In this document: one piece after another, positions 8,469 to 14,781 of the stretch
How the letters are laid out: every line of letters starts with the position of its first letter
Numbering within the stretch: position 1 is the first letter of the stretch
The notes under the pieces: generated by a model
Databases searched by the model: none
What the model saw: only the letters and a program-made list of their open reading frames with translations
What the model was told of the DNA's origin: nothing
Program-made: the position numbers and the translations under genes
From: JAIQFL01 sp035295745
GTDB lineage: Bacteria > Acidobacteriota > Terriglobia > Bryobacterales > Bryobacteraceae
Reading direction: 5' to 3'
DNA: 64,000 nucleotides
NCBI GenBank assembly: GCA_035295745.1
Contig: DATGIL010000022.1
Coordinates: forward strand, 1-64,000

Positions 8469-9926
8469 GTGTTCCCGATTGATCGGATGAGAGTCAGGGG
8501 CGAAAAGATGTTTCGAGCGGGCGTTGATCAGGCGTCGACAGCCGCCTCCTTCACCAGATTTGGTGGACGCCTGAAAAGCGTCGAGAAGAGTCTCGACGCG
8601 GCAAACAGGAGTGTTTGCGCCACATCGATTCTATTCATGTGTGTTTGTGCGTTCGCCCAGATCAATTGGGATCCGGCGGCACAGGGACGCAAAGCGCTCG
8701 ATCTTCTACTGTCGGAGAAATATTCCGAACTGGGCGCAATGGTGACGCCTTCCGCTCGGGAGACGCTCACGCCGCAGTTCCTTCGCGACCGGGCTGGTGC
8801 GGAAGTGAAAGGCTTCGGCAAAGCGGGCAAGATCGGTACGGCATTGATCGCGAAAGATGGCCGGAACACCCTCGTCAGCATTCCTGTGGAGTTCGTGCGC
8901 ACCATCATCAATGTGCAGTTCACGCTGAATGAGTCGGGGCAAGTCGCGGGTCTCTTCTTCCGTCCTGGGGATGCTCCACTGCCGCCGGTGTGGCACACGC
9001 CCGCGTACAGCCGGCCCGAGTCGTTTCGAGAGTGCGGCGTCACGGTCGGCGACGACGAGTGGAAGCTCGGTGGAACACTGCTGATTCCGACGGGTAAGCC
9101 GCCCTTTCCCGCCGTGGTGCTGGTGCACGGGCCCGGTCCCAACGATCGCGATGAAGCCATCTACTCGAACAAGGTGTTCGCGGATATTGCCGAAGGGCTG
9201 GCATCACGCGGGATCGCGGTGTTGCGATACGACAAACGCACCAAGGTCTACGGTCCGAAGATGAGCGAAATGGATTACACCGTACAGCAGGAGACAGTAG
9301 AGGACGCGGTGCGCGCGGCGGCTCTGTTGCGGAAGCGTCCGGAGATCGATGCGGCACGCGTGTTCATGCTGGGCCATAGTTTGGGCGGATATCTGGCCCC
9401 GCGGATCGGCATGCAGGACGGCAAGCTGGCGGGCCTGATTTTTTTGGCGGCGAATGCACGCCCGGTGGAAGACATGGCGCTGGACGCGAACGAATATGTC
9501 GCGACTCTAAACGGCAGCCCAACGCCCGAAGCGCAGAAACGGCTGGACACGCTACGCGCCGAAGTGGCCAAGGTGAAAGCGCTTCAGCCAGGCAGGTCGA
9601 ATCCACCGGTACTGATCGGTCTGCCGCTGGCCTATCTTCTCGACCTGAAGGGCTATGACGCTCCGGCCGCCGCGCAAAGGCTGAAGATGCCGATGCTCTT
9701 TCTGCAAGGAGGACGCGATTTCCAGGTGACCACGAAGGACTTCAGCATTTGGAAATCGGCGATGAATGGGCGTGCGAATGTGAAGTTCGCCGACTATCCG
9801 GCTCTCAATCACCTCTTCATCGCGGGGAATGGAAAGAGTACACCTGCCGAGTATCGCGTACCCGGAAATGTCAGCGCGGAGCCGGTGCGGACCATCGCGG
9901 ACTGGGTGCTTGGCGGAGGGCGCTGA
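8469..9926 (+). CDS. secreted alpha/beta hydrolase with N-terminal DUF3887-like domain
   Basis: The region from about residue 58 (QINWDPAAQG) to ~165 looks like a DUF3887-type domain. It is followed by a dienelactone-hydrolase/esterase-like alpha/beta hydrolase: oxyanion-loop VHGPGPNDRDE, nucleophile GHSLGG, acid in GGRDFQV, and a terminal His in LNHLF. Substrate unknown. The start is uncertain. GTG 8469, ATG 8487 and ATG 8508 all lie before a palindromic repeat (8578-8623); ATG 8637 lies just after it but leaves only a very short hydrophobic stretch (MCVCAFAQ). If an upstream start is used the repeat is translated into the segment before the signal peptide. The gene lies 13 nt after the beta subunit and abuts the oxidase gene. 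It is not the subtilisin-like protease (QhpE) of characterised QHNDH clusters. Confidence 0.8.
   Translation: MFPIDRMRVRGEKMFRAGVDQASTAASFTRFGGRLKSVEKSLDAANRSVCATSILFMCVCAFAQINWDPAAQGRKALDLLLSEKYSELGAMVTPSARETLTPQFLRDRAGAEVKGFGKAGKIGTALIAKDGRNTLVSIPVEFVRTIINVQFTLNESGQVAGLFFRPGDAPLPPVWHTPAYSRPESFRECGVTVGDDEWKLGGTLLIPTGKPPFPAVVLVHGPGPNDRDEAIYSNKVFADIAEGLASRGIAVLRYDKRTKVYGPKMSEMDYTVQQETVEDAVRAAALLRKRPEIDAARVFMLGHSLGGYLAPRIGMQDGKLAGLIFLAANARPVEDMALDANEYVATLNGSPTPEAQKRLDTLRAEVAKVKALQPGRSNPPVLIGLPLAYLLDLKGYDAPAAAQRLKMPMLFLQGGRDFQVTTKDFSIWKSAMNGRANVKFADYPALNHLFIAGNGKSTPAEYRVPGNVSAEPVRTIADWVLGGGR
8578..8623 (+). repeat. REP-like palindromic element, copy 1
   Basis: Two consecutive hairpins: a 9-bp stem GCGTCGAGA/TCTCGACGC with loop AGAG (8578-8599), then a 7-bp stem GCAAACA/TGTTTGC with loop GGAG (8601-8618), ending GCGCCAC. 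Near-identical copies lie at 27974-28019 and, rearranged as one long palindrome, at 63446-63495. This copy sits at the very 5' end of the hydrolase gene. Confidence 0.8.
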
Positions 9927-11237
9927 ATGCGCCGGTTCACGCGCCGGGAACTGCTCGCTCTGGGGGCCGCGAGCGCACTCGCTTCTACCTCGGAAACTCC
10001 GCCCGATCTCACGCTGCACATTCGCGAGGTCACGGCCGACCTGGGGTTCGGACATTCGATCAAGACGCTGGCGTACGACGGACAGATTCCCGGCCCGATG
10101 CTGCGAATGACCGAAGGTCAGAATGTCGCGATCGAGATCGTGAACGAGACCCGCCAGCCCGAGATGGTTCACTGGCACGGCTTCCACATTCCTCCGGACG
10201 TCGACGGCGCGCACGAAGAGGGCACTCCAATGGTGCAAGGCCGCGACCGGCGGCGGTACACCTTCACCGCGCAGCCCGCGGGCACGCGTTGGTATCACAC
10301 CCACGCGATGGCCGGGCACGATCTGCGAATCGGCACCTATTCCGGACAGTTCGGTATGGTGGTGGTCGCGCCGCGCAGCGACCCCGCGCGTTACGATCTC
10401 GATGTCCCCATCGTACTGCACGAGTGGTCGCCTTCCTTCTCGGCGGATGCCGATATGGAGATTCACTACCGCTACTTCTCGGTGAACGGTAAGATGCTGG
10501 GGGCGGGCGAACCGGTCCGGGTGAAGAGCGGCCAGCGCGTGCTCTTTCGCGTACTCAACGCCAGCGCAACGATGCGGCACCGTTTGGCGCTGCCGGGGCA
10601 TGTCTTTCGTGTCGAGGCACTCGATGGCAATCCGGTGCCTGCCAAACGCGAAGTGCCGGTGCTCGATTTGGCACCCGGAGAGCGCGTCGACGCCACGGTG
10701 GAGATGGCGCGCCCCGGCATGTGGATTCTGGGTGAGACCGACGATCAGCAGCGCGCAGCAGGTGCGGGGATCGTGGTCGAGTACGCAGGCGCCAAAGGGA
10801 AGGCGCAATGGATTGCCCCACCCCCATTTGCCTGGGATTGCACGATCTTCGGCGGGACGGGCGTGGCGCCCGAAGCGGACCTCCGGATTCCGGTGGTGAT
10901 CGAGCCCGGACAGAACGGGAATCTCTGGGCCCTCAACGGAAAATCGTATCCACAGGTGGATCCGATCACGCTGCGGCGCGGTGCGCGAAACCGGCTCGTC
11001 TTGGAAAATCGCAGCATGATGGACCATCCGGTGCACCTGCACCGGCATAGCCTGGAGTTGGTCCGATATAACGGCAAGCCGGTGTCACAGATCGTCAAGG
11101 ACGTGGTGCTGGTGCCGGCGCATCAGACCGTGGAAGCGGACGTCGTGGCGGACAATCCCGGACCGAGCCTGATTCACTGTCACCAGCAGTTCCACATGGA
11201 TTTCGGATTCATGGCGGTGATGCGCTACTCGGGGTAG
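9927..11237 (+). CDS. multicopper oxidase, laccase-like, Tat-exported
   Basis: A 436-residue three-domain multicopper oxidase that should oxidise a small substrate or electron donor and reduce O2 to water outside the cytoplasm. The N-terminus MRRFTRREL plus a hydrophobic stretch is a Tat-type signal. All copper motifs are present: HWHGFH (82-87), WYHTH (122-126), HPVHLHRH, and HCHQQFH (417-423). The residue 10 positions after the T1 cysteine C418 is F428, so the axial Met of low-potential enzymes is replaced by Phe. The ATG directly follows the hydrolase stop. The last eleven codons (from F426) form the start of the first unit of the tandem repeat array. Its position behind the QHNDH genes suggests, but does not prove, a shared pathway. 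Confidence 0.92.
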   Translation: MRRFTRRELLALGAASALASTSETPPDLTLHIREVTADLGFGHSIKTLAYDGQIPGPMLRMTEGQNVAIEIVNETRQPEMVHWHGFHIPPDVDGAHEEGTPMVQGRDRRRYTFTAQPAGTRWYHTHAMAGHDLRIGTYSGQFGMVVVAPRSDPARYDLDVPIVLHEWSPSFSADADMEIHYRYFSVNGKMLGAGEPVRVKSGQRVLFRVLNASATMRHRLALPGHVFRVEALDGNPVPAKREVPVLDLAPGERVDATVEMARPGMWILGETDDQQRAAGAGIVVEYAGAKGKAQWIAPPPFAWDCTIFGGTGVAPEADLRIPVVIEPGQNGNLWALNGKSYPQVDPITLRRGARNRLVLENRSMMDHPVHLHRHSLELVRYNGKPVSQIVKDVVLVPAHQTVEADVVADNPGPSLIHCHQQFHMDFGFMAVMRYSG

Positions 11238-12140
11238 TCTTGCACGCCGAAAAGGCGTGTGCCCGCATACCACTCCCTCACGGTCGCGGCTCGTAAGCTA
11301 CCCAACCTTCGCGATACGTGTGCTTGCGAGCCGCGCGCGTCAGCAAGCGTTGATTGATCGCAAGCGTCGCTTTGATGCGGCCTGTTTTCGGATTCATGGC
11401 GGTGATGCGCTACTCGGGGTAGTCTTGCACACCGAAAGTCATGTGCCGGCATACCACTCCCTCACGGTCGCGGCTCGTAAGCTACGCAAATGCCTTCACG
11501 ATAAGTGCGCTTACGAGCCGCGCGCGTGAGCAAGCGTTGATTGATCGCAAGCGTCGCTTTGATGCGGCCTGTTTTCGGATTCATGGCGGTGATGCGCTCT
11601 TCGGGGTAGTGCTTGCACACCGAAAGTCGTCTGCCGGCATACCGCTCCCTCACGGTCGCGGCTCGTTACCTACCCAAATCATGTCCCCTGCGATACGTGT
11701 GCTTGCGAGCCGCGCGCGTCAGCAAGCGTTGATTGATCGCAAGCGTCGCTTTGATGCGGCCTGTTCTCGGATTCATGGCGGTGATGCGCTATTCGGGGTA
11801 GTCTTGCACACCGAAAGTCGTGTGCCGGCATACCGCTCCCTCACGGTCGCGGCTCGTTACCTACCCAACCTTCGCGATACGTGTGCTTGCGAGCCGCGCG
11901 CGTCAGCAAGCGTTGAATGATCGCAAGCGTCGCCTTGATGCGGCCTGATTTCGGATTCATGGCGGTGATGCGCTACTTGGGGTAGTGCTTGCAAACCGAA
12001 AGTCGTGTGCCGGCATACCGCTCCCTCACGGTCGCGGCTCGTAAGCTACCCAAATGTCCCCTGCGATACGTGTGCTTACGAGCCGCGCGCGTGAGCAAGC
12101 GTTGATTGATCGCAAGTGTCGCTTTGATGCGCCGTTTCGC
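11202..12140. repeat. tandem repeat array, about five units of 184-192 bp
   Basis: Units begin at 11202, 11387, 11574, 11766 and 11950, each with TTCGGATTCATGGCGGTG or a close variant; the last unit decays near 12140. The first unit starts inside the multicopper oxidase gene, so every unit carries a copy of the gene's last ~37 bp including the stop. Each unit also holds a 14-bp inverted repeat (first unit: 11285-11298 with 11322-11335, one G-T pair). Units differ by scattered substitutions and small indels. Reading frames through the array, up to 159 codons, have no homology signs and no conserved start, so I treat the region as non-coding. It fills the gap between the convergent oxidase and ABC exporter genes. 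Confidence 0.9.
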
Positions 12141-12161
12141 ATTGCGAGCCGCTCGTGGGCA

Positions 12162-13853
12162 TCAGGCGATCGCAAGGCGCGCGCGCCCGTCTTCGAGCGT
12201 GACTACCACATCAGCGATCTCGGCCAGCGCTGGACGGTGCGTAATCACGATGAGCGTCCCGCCACGCATCGCCTCACCGATATTGGCGGCCATCTGCTGT
12301 TCCATCTCGCCATCCACCGCCGAGGTCGGTTCGTCGAGAATCAGAACACGCGGGCGCCGCAGCATGGCGCGGGCGAGCGAGATGCGCTGGCGCTCACCGG
12401 CGGAGAAGGCCAAGCCCCGTTCTCCGGCGGTAGTCTCGTAGCCTTGCGGTAGGCGCGCGATCAGCTCGTCCAGACCCGCCGCGCGGCCCGCCGCCTCGAT
12501 CTCCTGACGCGTCGCACCGGGGCGCGCGTACGCGATGTTTTCCGCGATGGTCGCATGGAACAGGTACGGCGACTGATCTACCAATAGGATCTGCTCGCGA
12601 ACATCCGCCAGCCGGAACCGCCGCAGGTCCGTGCCGTCGATGAGGATTCTGCCTTGATCAGGGTCAAGGTAGCGGACCAGAAGATCGGCTAGCGTCGACT
12701 TCCCTACCCCGCTCGGACCGAGAATCGCGCAGACCTTCCCCACCGGAATTTCGAGTGAAACGTCTTCCAATACGGCAGCGCGATCGTGCCGCAGCGAGAC
12801 GCCCTCCAAACGAATCGCACTTGCCACCGGAGGCATGGGCAGAGCGTCTGGCGCCTCCTTGACCTCGGCTGGGGTATCGAACAACTCGAAAATGCGGGCC
12901 AGCGAGACTCGCGCCTGGGCAAGGCTGGCGGTGAGACTGAGCAGATTCTGCACCGGCGAGAGCAGACGCGTGTGATACGCCATGAATGCGACCAGAGTGC
13001 CGATGGTCATCGTGCCCTGGATGATCTGCCAGCCGCCGTAAAGAAAGACGCTGGCAGTGGCGAGCGTCAGGAGAGTGCCGGGCAGGGCTCCCGTCTGGAA
13101 CGACGCGATCTGCACTTCGAGCATTGTCTTGACGAACGCGTCGTTGCGCTCTTTGAAGCGCGCCGCCTCGTGATCTTTCGCGTTGAGAGAGACCACCACG
13201 CGCATGCCCATGATGGAGTCGACGAAGAAGCTGCCGAGATCGGCGCTCCGCTCACGCAGTCGCTTGGTGAGCGCCGTCAGGATGCGCTGGTAGCGGACGA
13301 ACACGTAGATGCAGATGGGGATGAGCACCACGCCGACGAGAAAGAGCTGCCAGTCGAGCCAGAGCATCATCGCGACCGCGCCGATCAAGAATCCGACGTT
13401 GCTCAGCACCGAGAGCAGTGCGTCCGCCGAGACCCGCTGCACCTCGCCGGCATCGTTATTGAGGCGCGACATGAGGTCGCCCAGGCGGTACCCCGCATAG
13501 AAGCGCGGCGAGAGCGTCTGCAGATGACGAAAGAGCGCCAGGCGCAGATCGAAGAGCATCGCGGCCGAGATTTTGACGTAACGATAGCTGGCCACGATGT
13601 TGAGCACGAAGCCAAGCACGGAGGCCAGCGACATCAACCCTGCGACCCACGCCAGCGTGCGCATATCGCGCAACATCAGGGCACGGTCGATCAGGAGCTT
13701 CGAAAAATAGGGTTGCACCAGGGTGAGAGCGGTGGCCCCCAGGCTGACGGCGATCACCAGCGCCAGCGGACTCGCATATGGCCGGATGTAGACCCACAGC
13801 CGGCGATAGGTCTGCCAGTGAGCTACGGGGCCGGCGGACGGAGATGGTCCCAT
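12162..13853 (-). CDS. ABC exporter, fused membrane and ATPase domains
   Basis: A 563-residue half-transporter that works as a homodimer in the inner membrane. Six membrane helices lie in residues ~20-310. The ATPase domain follows at ~330-560 with Walker A GPSGVGKST, signature FSAGE, Walker B VLILDEPTS and the switch His in ITHRP. It belongs to the MsbA/lipid-peptide exporter class. QHNDH clusters of characterised bacteria encode a transporter of this architecture (QhpF) that exports the cross-linked gamma subunit; this gene is close to the gamma gene but on the opposite strand and behind vapBC, so the link is only a hypothesis. It starts 1 bp after the vapC stop, so it is probably expressed from the vapBC promoter or an internal one. 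Confidence 0.9.
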   Translation of the reverse strand: MGPSPSAGPVAHWQTYRRLWVYIRPYASPLALVIAVSLGATALTLVQPYFSKLLIDRALMLRDMRTLAWVAGLMSLASVLGFVLNIVASYRYVKISAAMLFDLRLALFRHLQTLSPRFYAGYRLGDLMSRLNNDAGEVQRVSADALLSVLSNVGFLIGAVAMMLWLDWQLFLVGVVLIPICIYVFVRYQRILTALTKRLRERSADLGSFFVDSIMGMRVVVSLNAKDHEAARFKERNDAFVKTMLEVQIASFQTGALPGTLLTLATASVFLYGGWQIIQGTMTIGTLVAFMAYHTRLLSPVQNLLSLTASLAQARVSLARIFELFDTPAEVKEAPDALPMPPVASAIRLEGVSLRHDRAAVLEDVSLEIPVGKVCAILGPSGVGKSTLADLLVRYLDPDQGRILIDGTDLRRFRLADVREQILLVDQSPYLFHATIAENIAYARPGATRQEIEAAGRAAGLDELIARLPQGYETTAGERGLAFSAGERQRISLARAMLRRPRVLILDEPTSAVDGEMEQQMAANIGEAMRGGTLIVITHRPALAEIADVVVTLEDGRARLAIA

Positions 13854-13854
13854 G

Positions 13855-14253
13855 CTAATGCCAGACCTCGACGGGCAACCCGACGACGCGCGTGAATTCG
13901 CGGTTGTTGCGGGTGACCAGCAGGCAGTCGTGAGCCATGGCGATGGAAGCGATTAACAGGTCGTTAGCGCCAATGGGCGTGCCGGCCTGTTCCAGGGTCG
14001 CGCGAATCATGCCATAGTGGGCAGCGGCGTTTTCGTCGAACGGGAGCGAGATGTACGGCTCGAGCAGCAGGCGAAAGCCCTCCAGATTATCGGCCACACG
14101 GCGACTTTTGCGGGCGCCAAAAAGAAGCTCGGCGCGGACGACACTGCAGGTGGCAACTTCGGCCGGAACCAGTTTGCGCAGGCGTGATACCGGACCCGGC
14201 TCATTGCGCGCCAAGGCGATCCAGATGTTGGTGTCGAGCAGGCGGAGGCTCAC
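13855..14253 (-). CDS. vapC: VapC-type PIN-domain ribonuclease toxin
   Basis: A 132-residue PIN-domain protein starting at a GTG (14253) that overlaps the vapB stop as GTGA; a longer reading frame upstream lies in vapB and is not used. The acidic catalytic residues of PIN RNases are visible: D7 in LLDTNIW, E in RAELLFGA, D in ANDLLIAS, plus the TRNNREF motif. VapC toxins cleave specific RNAs, usually tRNA, and are held inactive by VapB. The stop is followed after 1 bp by the ABC exporter gene, which makes a three-gene leftward unit. Confidence 0.9.
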   Translation of the reverse strand: MSLRLLDTNIWIALARNEPGPVSRLRKLVPAEVATCSVVRAELLFGARKSRRVADNLEGFRLLLEPYISLPFDENAAAHYGMIRATLEQAGTPIGANDLLIASIAMAHDCLLVTRNNREFTRVVGLPVEVWH

Positions 14254-14480
14254 ACCGGCGTCTCCAGTTCGATGGTTTCCGGCAGCCGGTCCTCCGGCTC
14301 TGGCAACTCCTCCTGGAGAAAGCCGCAAACCTCTTCGAAGTAACTCTCCGGCCAGACATCCTCGGCAGGCGCTGCGAGGAGCGAGGCCACATATCGGGAG
14401 AGCGGCAGTCCTGCGCGCCGCGCGTCGCGCTTCAGGCGCGATGCGAGGTCGTCAGAGACATAGAGATTGAGCTGCGGCAC
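14250..14480 (-). CDS. vapB: VapB-type antitoxin
   Basis: A 76-residue protein starting at GTG 14480. The N-terminal half (LNLYVSDDLASRLKRDARRAGLPLSRYV) reads as a ribbon-helix-helix DNA-binding domain. The acidic C-terminal half (EEVCGFLQEELPEPEDR) should wrap around the toxin. A -10 box TATACT lies only 6 nt upstream with no ribosome site, so the transcript is probably leaderless. Two GTATAC sites just upstream are good candidates for VapBC autorepression. Confidence 0.85.
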   Translation of the reverse strand: MPQLNLYVSDDLASRLKRDARRAGLPLSRYVASLLAAPAEDVWPESYFEEVCGFLQEELPEPEDRLPETIELETPV

Positions 14481-14486
14481 TGCGCA

Positions 14487-14505
14487 AGTATACCACGTAT
14501 ACGTG
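14487..14505 (-). promoter_or_regulatory. vapBC promoter and operator
   Basis: Read leftward, TATACT (14492-14487) is followed after 6 nt by the vapB GTG. Two copies of the palindrome GTATAC lie at 14488-14493 and 14497-14502. The second is the centre of a perfect 12-bp palindrome, CACGTATACGTG (14494-14505). The operator covers the -10 box, as expected for an autoregulated toxin-antitoxin operon. Confidence 0.65.
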
Positions 14506-14510
14506 AATCA

Positions 14511-14750
14511 AAGGCCGGGGTTGGGGTCAGGGGTTGGGGGTTAGGGGTTGGGAGTTAGGGGTTGCGAGTTTTAGGGTTAGAGTTAGGGTCAGGCTCGGGT
14601 GTTGGACTCAGGGATTCGGGCGCGAGGCTCTGGGGCTTCGGGCTAGGGGTTGGCGCTCGGGGTTAGCGCTCGGGGTTAGCGCTCGGGGATGGCGCTCGGC
14701 GTTGGGGCTCGAGACTCGGGGGTTGGCGTTGAGGTTGAGGTTTGGGTAAA
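14511..14750 (+). repeat. G-rich degenerate telomere-like tract
   Basis: About 240 bp made almost wholly of GGGGTT, GGGTTAG, GGGGTTGG and GCTCGGGGTTAGC-like blocks on the plus strand, with many runs of three to five G. A 15-bp unit around GGGGTTAGCGCTC repeats three times near 14660-14690. Such runs can form G-quadruplexes. No gene is evident; a plus-strand reading frame across it is low-complexity. It lies upstream of the leftward vapBC promoter and downstream of the propeller gene. Confidence 0.75.
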
Positions 14751-14771
14751 GGCGAGCGCGCTGCGCTCGCC
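14751..14771 (-). terminator. possible terminator of the sortilin-like gene
   Basis: A perfect 9-bp stem (GGCGAGCGC/GCGCTCGCC) with a 3-nt loop lies 10 nt after the stop codon at 14782. On the leftward strand it is followed by TTTACCC, a poor U-tract, so it may stop transcription or only protect the 3' end. Confidence 0.45.
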
Positions 14772-14781
14772 TTGTGCGGCG

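Noticed and set aside
8469..9926. QhpE leader protease of the QHNDH cluster
   Set aside because: The protein has the GHSLGG nucleophile and alpha/beta hydrolase layout, not the Asp-His-Ser blocks of subtilases.
11441..11920. 159-codon reading frame in the tandem array
   Set aside because: It only follows the repeat frame, is built of the same unit with shifts, and has no domain or ribosome site.
11202..12140. CRISPR-like array
   Set aside because: The period is ~187 bp with no unique spacers between short repeats; whole units repeat. No cas genes are near.
14511..14750. Eukaryotic telomere contamination
   Set aside because: Units are degenerate and embedded between ordinary bacterial genes, with no long uniform repeat.
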